Source of the DNA: Viola odorata
Taxonomy: Eukaryota; Streptophyta; Magnoliopsida; Malpighiales; Violaceae
DNA length: 64,000 bases
Assembly (NCBI GenBank): GCA_963691705.1
Contig: OY829542.1
Location: forward strand, 565,501-629,500
Direction: 5' to 3'
Position numbers and translations under genes: made by a program. Below are positions 10,985-24,169 of this stretch, in pieces; position 1 is the stretch's first letter; each line of letters opens with the position of its first letter. The notes below the pieces were generated by a model that was not told where the DNA came from, searched no databases, and worked only from the letters and a program-made list of their open reading frames with translations.

Positions 10985-13578
10985 TCAAAAACGTCTTGCC
11001 GTTTCATGAAAAACGGCAGCCGTTTCATGCATCAATCCATCCAGAATCTCCTCCTCCATCTTCCTCACAACCCCTTCCTCAAATTCTTCCTCAAATCCCT
11101 CCTCATCTTCCACCTTTATCAAATTCGGAAAATCTCCGTCGATCAACCCATCAATGTCCTCGAGAACTCTGCAATCCGCAGAAGGAAAGGATCGGACTTT
11201 CTTACACAAGATGTCCACTAGATGTGACCCGTTCATGGAAAAGTTTCCATCTTTCCTAAGTATTTGCACCAAAATCTCATCGACCAGCTGAAACAGTAGT
11301 TTCCTGTTACACCTCTGGCGTAATTGGCCATTTGGATAGTAGAAAAGTTCCAGGTAGTTGAATATGGAAGGGTCTAATGGATTGGAGGAAGAGAACCATG
11401 ATTTAGTGCAGGAGAAGGAAACATGGATATCTTTGTCTATACCCGTACGTTTCAGTATTCGAGTGATGTACTCTTGATACTCTGCTTCCGCCGATTCTCC
11501 GCCGCCTCTAGCTTTGGTTGTGGAGGTGGTGGTGGTGGCACAACCGTTAGACCTGTCGTTTTCTCGGTTGTAGAGCAAATGGGTTGCGTCAATTTGTTGT
11601 TTGTAGTACGACTGGCTCGTACAACTAGATAACTGTGTGCAGCGTTTCGATTCTTGAGCTGAATTACTTGCCCCTACTACCTGATTTATATAAAAAAGAA
11701 AACATCTCTCACTTGTACAAGCAAACACTAAGAAATCCAAAAAATAGAAATGGAATAAATGTTCACATTAATTATGTTACTATATGTTTACCGAAGTTAA
11801 AAGCAAGAAACAGGGGAAGGAGAAAATGTACCTGTTTTTGGGGGATTTTGGTGGCAGGAGGAGTTGGGTCTTTCTTGACTGGAAGGAGAGGGATGGAAGG
11901 GACAGTATGGTCATTTGATAATGGATTTTTCTTGCATTTCTTTCCAGTTGGTTCTTCCTGCTTGTTGATTCTGATGATTTCTGATGTTTGTGGAGGCTTC
12001 TTGAGCCTTGAGGGTACAAATGGACCTATTCTTTCTTCTGCCATTTTGTTGCTGCATTTGTTGCTGCTGATGGGTCTGTTCTGTTTCTGCTGATGACATT
12101 TTTTATCCTGCTCTGCTGATACTGATGCTGGTTTGGAGTTTTGTGGGAGCTGAACGATATTGACATGTGAATTAGGTACCGCAAGTTGCAGTCTTGGAGA
12201 AGATTTGTGACACATGGAGTGGTCCTTGGTTGTGGCTAGTTGTGGTACTACATTTTGGGTTTGGGTTTGGGTTTGGTTGGTTGGCTTGTTTTTGGATTCC
12301 AAGAATTTGATTCTTGGTGAGCAAGACTGGGATTGGGAAGAAGAAACATCAACTCTTTTGGTTAAAATCTTGGAGATCTTCTTGGACTTGAATTGGTTAG
12401 CAACCTCGTTTGGATAATTCGCAGCGGTTTGATCTTGATCTCGATTCTTGACTGTGTTGGTAATGTCCAACCCAACTTTCCTGCTAACACTTTCCTTAAC
12501 CTGCTTCACTATCTGCCTAGCATAGTGGCCTGGACTTCTGCTACTACTCACCTCCTCGTCTATTTTCAGCTCTCTTCTTCTAATCAAAGAAGAGACGCGA
12601 GAGAGCATCATTTCATCATTCGCGCTCACATTTTCTTTGTTAAATTGAAGAGAGAAACGGTGCTCCGCGTCTACCGATCTTCTGGCTGATGAAACTCTTG
12701 GAGTCTCCGGTAGCGAGCGGGTTCCTGGAGATGTAAAAGCAGCAACATTTTTGTCCAAGCAATTACTAATTCTGTTTGGGTGTCTTGCCGGTTGTCGACG
12801 ATGTTGGTAGTAGGAACTTCTTGATGATGAACTTCCTTGAAGATTTGGTGTGTCAAGAGAAACATTGCTGGTGGTAGGTGAGGAGCAGCCATTATCAGGA
12901 AGAAGATCAAGACCCATGAGCCTAGCAACTAAATTTGGAGTCTTGGTTCCTGGAGAAGAGCTGATTTCTGAGGAAGAAGAGCAGTCTCCATTTGGTTTTG
13001 ATCCTTTACCATCTTTGTTGGTTCTAATTTGAATCCCCATCTGCATTTTATTTAATTCAAAAAAAGTCAGTTTTGCATTATTATTATTATTATCATCATT
13101 GCTCACTTTTCAAAATCAAGAAACTTAGAAAGCATTAAACTTTGAAGTGACCCACCTCAAAAAGAACAAATCTTGAAAGAAAGAAAAGGAAAACTTACAG
13201 GGATATTTAAACTTTCATCCTCTTTCATGGCAGACATTGTCAGTGGATTAGGCTCCTCCAATTCCAAGCTATTCCTTGGTGCTTCAGTACCTAAGTTGAA
13301 ACAGAACACATGAATTCTCATTAACAAGAAATTGGGAAGTGAGGGAGGGAGAGAGAGAGAGGGGTACCCTTTGAGATAGGAGGAGGGTCCTGATTAGGAA
13401 GGAAAGATGGATTAACGGAGTCAAAAGAAGGAAGGTGATGAAGCTGATGAAAATCAAACAACTGAAACATTGCACACATGCAACCAGCAGAAGCTGTACT
13501 GTCATGACTACTACCAGTACCAGTCGCTCTTCCTCCTTTGGAGGATTTTCCACCACCCCAATACCATTCCTTCCCCAT
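10985..13578 (-). CDS. TRM24: TRM-type protein with DUF4378 domain
   Basis: Four coding exons on the minus strand, 13578-13368, 13290-13199, 13040-11832 and 11680-10985, give 735 aa. Exon 1 encodes a Gly/Ser-rich start with CAMFQLFDFH. Near the start of exon 3, PNLVARLMGLDLLP (about residues 136-149) is the short conserved motif of TON1 Recruiting Motif proteins. The long middle part is low in complexity and rich in Ser, Gln and Asn. The last exon encodes an acidic DUF4378 domain (about residues 565-725), including YITRILKRTGI, FNYLELFY and KLLFQLVDEIL. TRM proteins are known to bring TON1/PP2A complexes to microtubules and to shape cells. Position between the MADS and coiled-coil genes matches At5g51850 (TRM24), as I recall it; which TRM it is remains an inference. 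A GGT-repeat tract lies upstream of the start at about 13858-13876. Confidence 0.88.
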
Positions 13579-16069
13579 TTTTCAATAAGTACTCAAAATA
13601 AGAAAATGGGTTTCTTTTGATTTCTCCACTTGTTTTTTTTTTCTTGAGAATTAAGATGGGTGGTTGTTGTAGTTGTGTGAAGGAGAAGATCAAGATGATA
13701 GTATTTTATTTTTGCAAGAAAATGAAAGAGAAGAAAACAAATCGAAGAGGGAGAGATGAGAGGAGAGGATGCGTGCGCGCGCGTACGTGCGTGTGTTTGA
13801 GGTGAGGGCGGAGGAGGAGGAGGAGCGGAGGAAGAAAAGCTGCAAAGGTTTATAGCAGGTGGTGGTGGTGGTGGTGTAGTAGCGGAAAAAGCGGATCCAT
13901 CAAAAGATATATACTTATGATGAAATCAGCTTCAGCCTTCAGGATTTCAAAAAGTTTAGTACTGATTCAATCTATAACGGGCTGTTACTAAGTAGTATAA
14001 TATTTTTCTTTTTTTCAACTTATATTATAATCATAGTAACTCTCTCTCTTTTCTTTTTTCAATGTTATGGGTACATTTGTTAAATAATACTCTTTTCGCT
14101 CTAAAAAAAATAACGTCATGATCATTTATTTTTATTTTAAAAAATATATAATTTTTATCATTTTCAATATATCGAGAAATTAAAATAAGTGTTGATTGAA
14201 TGTAGTTAATAAAGCAATTGAGAATAATTAGACAGAAACACATCAAATATAATAATTAATCATTATCTTAATTATTGTGAAAATAGATTGAGATTTTTTT
14301 TAGGACAAAAAAAATAAATGATAATTAATTAAACGATATCGAGTGATATTAGTCGTCTATTTTTAATTGATTTATGTTTGTAGAAAGTTATAGTGGGAAA
14401 ACTATTATTTTAAAACTAGATCATATTCGAATTATTTTTCGACGAAATAATTACATAGAAAACACCTAGTGAAATCGTAAAAAGTAAATAAAAAGAAGCG
14501 TAAATATATTTTAGGGAAGATGACATTGACACGTGCACACCAAAGTTACATAATTATTTAAGGTTATCACCAAAAATTTATTTTTATCAGTAAGTTCAGT
14601 TAAATATCAGCACTCTTCCCTGAGCCTCACAGGTCTATGACGGCTCCTGTTAAATTTACCATACATTTTAAGTTTTTTTATTTTGCGTGACAAAAATAAT
14701 ATTCAGGCACCTTAACAAATTTTAACTTTTTTTATTATTTTATCAAAGCCAAAACACAATTAAATCATATTGGTTGAGCAAAAATTACAACATTTGGCGA
14801 CAAACACGCACATTTATTATACAAAATATTACAGTTGTCGCATAAAATTAAATGATTTAACGCTTTATGAATTGTACGAATGACAATACATTATAAGTTC
14901 GATCTTAGTATTAAAATGATACTAGTAATATAGTAAAGTTCCCAAATCCAAAGTATTTTTAGTATTGTTATAGGGAAGTGAGACTGTGGATTAAGAAAAG
15001 AAAAATGTACAGAAGATGATGACGATATGAGCGCGCACCTGTCCTCCATCTCTGCTCTCTCTTTGCGCCATTTTGATTCTGCTGCGGCCCTGCCCTGCCC
15101 TCCTCTGCCTCGGCCTCTGCCTCTGCCTCGGCGCGTCTCTTTGGTTTTGTTTGGGATCTACAAAATTAAACCACCCTCATCGACTCTACCACCTATCCCC
15201 TTTTCTAAATTATCATCTCCATCCTCTTAATTAATTGTGTTTTATTAATTATATTGCTTTTTTAAGACGTGTGAGACATATCCGCTTTCTACTGGTCCTT
15301 AATCTTATGTCCTACATTATTTACCAAACATGTATCAAAAACATTGTGAAACACATCCATAAAAGATTGTTGCTATTTATTCATTAATTTGTAGCCGTGA
15401 GTCTTACGCAAAACCGGGGTATAGCCAGAAAAGAATTTGGGGTTGGAGTTCAAACATGAGCCCAAATTTTCAAGTTCTTAGCTATTTAGTGCTGTTTTGA
15501 ACTATGGAAAAGTCCAAATGTCTCAAATATTGACACGTTAGCAAATTCGTCAGATTTTTTTAATTTTTTTTTGGTTGGAATCGTCAGCATAACAGTATTG
15601 TTGAGATATGTTTCTATGCCTATTTTAAATTTAAATAAAATATTCTATACTTTATATTTAGACCTTTAAATTTTAGTCTTTTATGTATTGAAATGCATCA
15701 AATTTTAGTATTTGACGTTGGAATTTCGTCCGGCTAGGGGTAAATTAATAAATAAATCTTTATATCTAAATATTATTAAAAATTAAAATCAAAAAATTAA
15801 AAAATTATGAAAACTTCAGAAAAATGGAGATTGAATTTTCTTTTCTGGTAATATTACTAAAAAAAATTAAAATAGGAGAAAGTAACACATTATTAATTTG
15901 TTGCTGAATCTTTTATAATTTTTTTTTGAATTTTTGAATAATATTTTAATATAAATATTATTTTTTAGTGCACCGTAAGAGTTTTTGACGAAAAATTTAA
16001 CAGTAGGGATTAAAATTTAACGCATTTTGATACATCATAAACTAAAATTTATCAATAAACATATAGTTC

Positions 16070-16140
16070 ATTAGTTGTTTGATTGGTAATAAAGATATGA
16101 ATAGAGAATCATATCCAAATTTGAATCTCACCTATACTTT
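16070..16140. repeat. Second copy of the B-box-like dispersed repeat
   Basis: Diverged copy of the segment at 9527-9600. It shares TTCATTAGTTGTTTGATTGG, GGTAATAAAGATAT and TTTGAATCTCACC. Class uncertain, as for the first copy. Confidence 0.35.
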
Positions 16141-16550
16141 AAAAAAAAAGACTTAAATTTAATCACCCAAACATGAGAGTTAAAGTATAGAAATGGGAAC
16201 TTACAATATTTTGTTCTTTTAAATTATGGCAGTGACCGGTGCTATGTATTCGGCCTTGTGCGTTATTAGCTACTTTGTCATTGTTTGTCAATTTTATTTA
16301 CGGATAATTTTATCATGAATTTGACTGTAAAATTGGACTTCGGTCCATCCATTCGATCAAAAATTAAGCTGCATATCTTATCATGGGACAATTAACAGCT
16401 CGTTGGATTCTAGTTAGTGAAGTTGATAAGATAGGGGTTTATACCAAAGCATGAAAGTTGGTTGATGATTTGGTCTGAATTTGTGAAAAATCCACATCAA
16501 GTTGGTGCAACAAGGTACAAAATATTCTTGCTAGAAGTTACGCAACAATT

Positions 16551-16706
16551 GAATGTTACTCATAAGAAGCAAAAAGATAAAAGCAAATTAGCCCAAATGA
16601 TATTAATATATACAGTGCCTGTTTTGTCGAATGTTACTCATAAGAAGCAAAAAGATAAAAGCAGATTAGTCCAAATGATATTGATATATACCGTACCTGT
16701 TTTGTC
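16551..16706 (+). repeat. Tandem duplication, two 78 bp units
   Basis: Unit 1 starts at 16551 and unit 2 at 16629. Both begin GAATGTTACTCATAAGAAGC and end in CCTGTTTTGTCG, with only a few substitutions. The plus strand stays open across both (78 is a multiple of 3), but no recognisable protein results. Confidence 0.85.
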
Positions 16707-18444
16707 GTCCGTGCGAATGTAATTATATAGTACAAATTAGGTATTTAAAAGAAAGTTTATCCTAAGATAATCTCAAGAAATATACATTGAGACTATATAA
16801 TATATATAGTGTAGGGGACCATGATACAATTGGACGTGGCACATATGGTCATCATGTGATGGAAGAATGGCTAGCTGGTCTCTGTAACCTGTTGTTAGTG
16901 TTAGGACAAATTAGCCATCTCATGAGAGGGCCCCAGCCCAGCCCAGCCCATCCCATTGGAAGAAAACTGTTTGATAAAATCCCACTTCACCATTTCACTG
17001 AGTATTTAAGTGACTGAGTTATCATAAATTTTGCTGTGTTCTTTTATGTTGGGTAGGGGAAGGAATTAGTTAAAGGGATTTTCTATTCTTATAAAGAAGA
17101 TACTGACAATATCTCAGAGCTGTACGTGAAAATAATTTGGGTTAGCTTTTGAATAAGTGCCTGCATTAGGTTTTTTTCTCACATTTGGTTTGGTGTCTAC
17201 AATGAGATTTGTTGAGTTGTAAATATGAGTTTGTTGTATACACCTAACTAGCAAAAATGTCAGGGTTGGTATGTTTCCAGTTTCTTTTCTCATTCAAACT
17301 TTCCAATTTAAAGTATCATTAATTGGTGTGAGCTCGTAGCAAAACATCGGCAAAGATTCAGATTCAAATCTTATCTCTACCAATTAGAAATTAACCCCAT
17401 TCTTAAGTAAACTTATTTACTTTTATGCTAACATGAGAAATTGAACTGAAATTAGAGTATTTTTAACCGATTTTTAGATATATTTTTATCGTGCATAGGA
17501 ATGATGAAGGCTTTCTCGACCCCCCACTTGCCTACTAATCCCATCACAAGTCTGACCATCTTTAGTCCTTCTCTTATCTCCAAGTTCTGAATGAGGAGCA
17601 GATAGAAATTATGGAAAGGCCCACACCATTTCCTACCCTTTTCATTCTTAGTAGATAGATTGCTTTCATCCAGTATTCATTTCACCAATTAGTCTCTCTT
17701 TGTGGTTGAAGAAATTCAATAATACTAACTAGTAACAACTACTTCTGATCAGACCCAATATCTCATTTGGCATCATAAAACTTAATAGGTGTAGGTTTAA
17801 CTAAATGCCAAACATGAAAGTGACCTGCATTTTTGTGTCCTCGCCTGTTCCCTCTCTATCCTTCCGATGGGAGACCGATCGCGCTCAAATATGATCAGAT
17901 CCTATTTGTTATATATTTGAATCTGAGATCTGAGTTAAACATCCACAAGTCTCGTGAACGACGACCAATGTCAGTTCACTAGAAACCCTTTTAAAATCGA
18001 TGAAGAACACTTCCCTACCTATATATGGTGAAATAGAATACAGAACATGATATTCAAGCCTTGTCTTCTTCATAACCAGACTAGATAGGCATGCTTTTCC
18101 TAGTTAAAACAGTTTCCCATGTTCATTTCTCTGACATTGTGATTAGTCAAAAAAAAAAAAAACAAATTGTAAATGCAAAGCTTGAACTTGAAGGATATTT
18201 TCAAAATTTCAAAATTTGAACAGTTTGTGTCTACAGTTTTTAACCTCACTCAAATGATCCGTACATTAATGATGATGAATGGAAAGAGCATAAAACGGCT
18301 TGACAGTCTCATTTTTATGACAAGAACTCAGTCATTATTAAGGATGACTGAGTCAATCAAGGATATATAATCTCAGCACAAACATGTCCAAAGCAAGCAG
18401 TGTCCATCAACAACATTTTGCAGATACATACAGAGCAATCCTTA

Positions 18445-19953
18445 GGGTTAATGCATTTTAAGGTACCTGTACAACATTTGATTGACTGAATTGGCACCTC
18501 CTTTTTTTCTTGCTTTTAAATGGTACCTCTACTCAACAGGAATGTCACAATTGGTACCTGATAGTAACACCGTCAACGAAGAACCGTTAACCCGCCTACG
18601 TGGCATGCCACATCAGCCGCCACGTCAGACATGGCTGACGTGTCATGCCACGTCATCCAAATTGAGAAAATAATTTAAATTTTAAAAAAAATCTGAAAAT
18701 AATATATTAATTTAAAAAATTGAGAAAAATATTTTATATTATTTTTAAAAATTCAGAAAAATTGTAAAAATTAAAAAAAAATGTAAAAATCTCAAAAAAA
18801 TATAAAAATTCCAAAAAAAATTATAAATTACAAAAAAAATGTTTTCTTTTCAGTAATACTAATAAATAATATAAAATTTAATTGGTCTTATTTATTTTAC
18901 TCCTTTTTTAAATTTTAGTTTTAGCAATTATTTTGATTTTTTTTACACAAAAAATAGTTTAAATTAATTTTCTTACTCCTTAATTTATTTCTTTCTTTCG
19001 TTTTCTTTTCCAACCTTTTTTTCCTTTTATTCTCTTTCTTTTCTTTTCCTTTTATTCTCTTTTTTTTTCGTTTTTTTTTTCTTTCTTATTTCTTATTTTT
19101 TTCTTTCCCTGCATTCAATTCACTGCAAAATCAAACCACCAAACCAATTAATTAATTTTAATTCTAATTTCACACCCAATCTTTCTCCCTTCAATTTCAA
19201 TTTCAAAATCTCAAATTTCCCAAATCCAATTTTTCAATCTTTTTCAAATAAAGATGAAGAGAGTGAGGAAGAAGATGATGAGAGGAAGAAAGAAAGAAAA
19301 AAAAAAAAAAGACTTCGAAAGTTTAATTTTCAGGGAAAGAAATAAGGGATACAGGGAAAAGGAAAAGAAAAGAAAGAGAATAAAAGGAAAAAAAGGTTGG
19401 AAAAGAAAACAAAAGAAAGAAATAAATTAAGGAGTAAGAAAATTAATTTAAACTATTTTTAAACTATTTTTTTGTGTAAACTAAAATCAAAATAATTGCT
19501 AAAACTAAAATTTTAAAAAGGAGTAAAATAAATAAGACTAATTAAATTTTATATTATTTATTATTACTGAAAAGAAAACATTTTTTTGTAATTTATAATT
19601 TTTTTGGAATTTTTATATTTTTTTGAGATTTTTACATTTTTCTGAATTTTTAAAAATAATATAAAATATTTTTCTCAATTTTTTAAATTAATATATTATT
19701 TTCAGATTTTTTAAAAATTTTAAATTATTTTCTCAATTTGGATGACGTGGCATGACACGTCAGCCATGTCTGACGTGGCGACTGATGTGGCATGCCACGT
19801 AGGCGGGTTAACGGTTCTTCGTTGACGGTGTTACTATCAGGTACCAATTGTGACATTCCTGTTGAGTAAAGGTACCATTTAAAAGCAAGAAAAAAAGGAG
19901 GTGCCAATTCAGTCAATCAAATGTTGTACGGGTACCTTAAAATGCATTAACCC
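18445..19953. mobile_element. Mutator-like non-autonomous element with about 610 bp inverted arms
   Basis: The 1,509 bp element begins GGGTTAATGC and ends GCATTAACCC, and is flanked by a perfect 9 bp target duplication CAATCCTTA (18436-18444 and 19954-19962). The arms, about 18445-19055 and 19345-19953, are nearly identical; only two differences were seen in the first 95 bases. The centre is pyrimidine-rich then purine-rich. No transposase is present. A 9 bp duplication with long inverted repeats is the mark of Mutator-like elements. High arm identity suggests a recent insertion. A transcript through it would fold into a long hairpin, a likely small-RNA source. Confidence 0.88.
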
Positions 19954-19962
19954 CAATCCTTA

Positions 19963-21232
19963 CGGTGCGCTGATTGGAACTTGGTTGCTAGTACAATTTT
20001 GTCATATGCTTAATCTCATCTCCTAAACTAAATTTATTTTGAATATCCTAAATATTTCACTGGAAATTGATCGGTATCTAACTACCTTTAAACAGTGTGA
20101 GTGAGGGTAGGTTTGGTAATTATTCAAGATTGTTTCCTGACGCAGGGAAACCATGGAAAAAAATTAAATTTCTGATAATCTGATAGAAACATCTAAGTTC
20201 TAACAGTTGTTCAAAAATAGAAGAGAAGAATTTAGTTCGAAATAAACATGAAATTACATAAAAAGTTAACATAAAACCATTAAGGTTAGACTAATGGTGA
20301 AGGATTAAAAGATCAAATCAGCGATCAAATCAACTTATCAAAAAGAAGAAGAAAAAAAAGACTCTTTTTTAGAAGTGTGAGGTGAATAATGGCATTCTAT
20401 GAAAAACATGATTGCAAAGAAGATAACAAGAGAGTGAACTTAAGTGGCTGAATAAAATTTTGGAATCTTGGAAAGGCAGTTAAAACCCAGATAATGGTAA
20501 GAAGGAAGGAATACATATGGAAACTGTACATCCAATGTCAAACAACAGTATGATTACAAACAGTACACTCAAAAGAGAAATTATAGTGTCAGAATCTAGA
20601 AAAATAATTATTATCACTCCCATTGAGGAGAATATGATATGACTGCATTCTAAAAATCCAGTTATTATGTTTCTCATGGAAAACTACTAATGCTTAACAT
20701 CCCTGCCTGCAATTGTGGTACCAAAAATACAATCATTAACCTAACTTGTAAGAGGGTTAACTGCATAGTAGTGAAAAGAATAGAAAGTAAAAAATAAAGA
20801 GAGAAATTGCTTAGCTTGGAGCAGATAGTGATCTAACTTGAGGAGCAATTATGGCGAAAATTAGTCAAATAGTAACTAGAAATGCATACGCGGAGGACCA
20901 ACGCCCTTTTTGAGTACACGCATTTCATTGCAAAAACCCTAGAGAGTACAAAGGACCGAAAAAATAGATCGATCATGCTTGAAGAGAGATTGAAAACAAA
21001 CAAAGGACAGAAAAGATAAAATTGGAAAGTCAAAAGGCATCATAAAAACATTTCAGCTTAGAGATTCTTACATGAAATGGGATTTTTCCTGTATCAACAA
21101 CTTATATAAGCCTATAACGAATTGAATGGATACAAAGGGTGGAAAAATGACTGACAGTGAAAAGAAACGGGGAAACGTACAATTACTATTCTCATGGCTT
21201 CAGAATAGGAAGAGAAACTGAAATAGTTGGCT
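19963..21232. other. Spacer between the Mutator-like element and the coiled-coil gene
   Basis: About 1.3 kb of AT-rich sequence, beginning with the right target duplication. The part near 21232 should hold the 3' untranslated region of the minus-strand coiled-coil gene. No exon is supported. Confidence 0.5.
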
Positions 21233-24169
21233 CTAATTTCTACCATCTACATCAAACCCGGAGCCTGTCCATCCAGGTGTTGTCGGACCTCTGCCCTTGG
21301 GCACAGCTCCAACTCCTCTGCCCTTTCCTGGGAAATGAACTTTCTTTTTCCCTCTTCCTTCTCCCTCAATATTATGCTGTTGATTTTTCCCGTTAGTAAC
21401 TTGAGTATCTACACCATTCACTTGATGGGATAGACTTTCTGCAACACCACCAGCAGAAGATACTGCAGGGGTTGAAGAAGCATTTGCAGATGGGCTGTTT
21501 TGTGCCTAACATAATTTCAAGAGCAAACTTTCAACACTCACTCACTTAAAAGCAATGCATGTGTCGTAGCACCTACACCAGTTGACAACTAAAACGCAGT
21601 GCATGCAAGGAATGTTACTGAAGTGTGCCATAAATGAGAAAGAATGCAGTTCCCTATCACACTTAATCTTCAAGAATCCATCTGGACTGGAGTTTGGCTC
21701 TTATAGAGTTCACATTCACATATGGGTGATTTTGTGGATACTGTTACACTTCAATCCATATTAGGAAGATTTCATGTCTACCTCTAAATGTGTCTTAATT
21801 CAGTTTCTGGGGAGTGTATATGAATTACAGTGTTATACGTTTATATAGCACAAATTCTCAACAAGCCACAGTGACTTATTCCTCGTCCTCTTCTCTGGCA
21901 TAGTACTCGGATACACAGAGAGAGGATGACTAGAAACCAACCAACAAAGACTATGAGTTTGAGCAAGTGCAAACAATTATTTGAAGAATTTTGAGGTTCT
22001 TGTGGAGAACTCCTTGTTGCTCCAACAAGAAGCATAAGACTATTGCATAAACTTAATCCTGGCACCATTCAACCAAAAAATTAGCTAAATAGTGTTCTGT
22101 CCCTCTTTCTATTCATTGCAATGCTTTAACCATATCAAGTCAGCTAACATCATATCAAGCAAAGAACACAAGTTGTCCTCCACCAGGTGGAAGATGAATG
22201 AATCTTAGTTTACAGTGGTGCTAAGCAATATACTTCATATCCATTCTTTCATTAAGTAAGTTTGCTTCTTGTATACTGTCTAGCTAGAGGAGGCCATGAT
22301 CTATTTTACGCACACACACACACAAATACAAAAAAGGACATTAGCAAACAATCAACCACATGCCATTATAGATATGACCGACGCTTTCAGAAAGAGAGCT
22401 TACTTGAGGAGAAGATATAGATGCTCTATTTGGGTTTAAAGCCTCCAGCCGTCTTTTTAATTCCTCAAGTCTAGAATGTTGGGAGCTATTGCTTTCATGG
22501 ACCTACTAAATGTACTTTAACATCAATAAACGGCACAACAAGAACAAAAACCAAAAGGACAAGGCTCCAAATCTTATATGCATTACTGATGTCCGTACCA
22601 AGTTATTTAAGTCGTCGCATAACTTTTGCTTAATTGCTTCCTCATCTTTCACAGCTTGTGTTGCTTCTTCCCATGCCTAAGGCAACCAGAAGCATATATA
22701 TCAAATGCGAGAAGAAATACAATGCATCCAGTTCGTAATTGTTATGGAGAGAACATAAATATCTCATTACTTCTAAGTATATGGAAAAGAAATAACGGTT
22801 CCAATTAGCAAAGCTCCTTTTTCAGGAATTCAATTACCCACCATAGTTATTGGAATAAATAAAAATTATGCTTCTCATTTGAGGGAAAAAAAGAGAATCA
22901 ACTCATACATTTTGAAACATCAAGTAGCCACGTACCAAAAAAATCTGTCTACATATGTATAGTTCCAATATTACCCGTGGTGTGCATGATTGGTACACCT
23001 TCACAGCTAAGGGAAGCATGATTGTATCATAGACCAGGCTTAAACTGTTCACAGTTTGTGTTGTTAAGCAGAATTCATATTTAGATTTCACTACTCGCTC
23101 CATAATTTGGTCTAGCAGTTCCCTTTCTAATCCTTGAAGTTCATCTTTGTTTTTACTAGTAGGACCACTATGAAACCTATGCTGACTCGGATCGAAACTA
23201 ACTTGCCTTTTTAGGATGACTAGGAAATCTAGTGAAATTCCAAGGCTTTAACATAAACAGTTTTCAGAGTAGTACTCAGATTATAACTGGTTTGAAAAAC
23301 TAAAATCACGTGGTAACAACACAAGGCAATATTTGGAGCCATGAGATGCATACCTTGCGTGCTTGCTCTTCCTTAATCTTGGCAGCACGGATTTTTTCAG
23401 TCGACATTTCAATTTTCTTTCTCATGTGTTCAAGTGCTTAGGATGACCGGCCATTCATGAAAGCAATTCCAGAAAACCACAAATTAGACACGGGAACGAA
23501 GAAATTTGCAGCAAAACACTACCTAAGCATGACACGGTACCAACCTGCTTTCTTAGGTCCAGCGGTGAGTTTCATCTCCATTGTAAGATTTGTGAGCTCC
23601 CTCTCCACATCACGGATTTTTGAATAGTTCTCTTCAATATACCTGAAAGAAAAGCATCAAAGAGGAACCTCATACTCATGCACATGTTAAATTACCTTAA
23701 TGAAATTATAAAAAAAGATCATTCAGTTCAGATATATAGAACAAAATCTTCCATTTTTGCTTCTTCTCTTTTGTCTATAGAACTCGTTTCAAACCAAATC
23801 AGGATCTAAAACGACAAAGAGAAGAAACTACCACACAGGTTCTTCCAATTGGCATCGAATAAACGAAATGAATTGAAACAGGCACAATGCAGTTATTTGA
23901 TGCCATGATTGAAAAGAAATGATACCAGATCTAAATTTAGGGAGACGAAGAACTTACTTCTTTAATTGAAGCTGCTCTGCCTCGATAATCTGATGAATCG
24001 CAAACAAAACTATCACAGTTACATGCATTTCTTTCTTAAATCGTAGACAAGAGAATAGGAGTAGAAAAATAAAGGGAGTAACCTTTTCGGTGTAAGCAAT
24101 GATCGGATTTTCCCGGTGAATACCGTCTGGCCCGATGTCGGGAAGAATCGCCTCTGGATTCGACGCCAT
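21233..24169 (-). CDS. Conserved plant coiled-coil protein of unknown function
   Basis: Seven coding exons on the minus strand, 24169-24083, 23989-23958, 23642-23545, 23436-23354, 22676-22599, 22502-22404 and 21505-21233, join without frame breaks into 249 aa. The start context is MASNPEAILPDIGPDG. Residues of about 28-150 are highly charged and helical, with heptad-like Leu/Ile spacing (YIEENYSKIRDVERELTNL and ELKRRLEAL), so a coiled coil is expected. The tail is rich in Ser, Gln and Asn and then Gly, Lys and Arg (GEGRGKKKVHFPGKGRG, then GAVPKGRG), which may bind RNA or other acidic partners. No signal peptide or membrane segment is seen. I do not recognise a named function. Its place between the TRM-type and fructokinase genes matches At5g51840, which I recall only as poorly characterised. 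Intron 6 holds a short (CA)7 at 22311-22324. Confidence 0.85.

Larger units (their letters stand above)
13579..18435. other. Large gene-poor region upstream of the TRM-type gene
   Basis: About 4.9 kb. Near the TRM gene are its leader, a short GC-alternating run (13769-13796) and a GGT repeat. A GC-rich pyrimidine patch sits at 15030-15145 inside otherwise AT-rich DNA. A dispersed-repeat fragment is at 16070-16140 and a 78 bp tandem duplication at 16551-16706. No complete gene is supported. Confidence 0.5.

Noticed and set aside
10832..11632. Plus-strand open frames across the TRM gene's 3' half
   Set aside because: They are antisense to the DUF4378 coding exon, which has clear protein homology on the minus strand.
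15027..15230. 67-codon frame in a GC-rich patch
   Set aside because: Pro/Ser/Leu-rich low-complexity peptide with no partner exons; kept only as a composition anomaly.
18482..19916. Two matching 63-codon open frames on opposite strands, starting MTELAPPFFLAF
   Set aside because: They are the two inverted arms of the Mutator-like element read in mirror image; the peptide has no recognisable domain.
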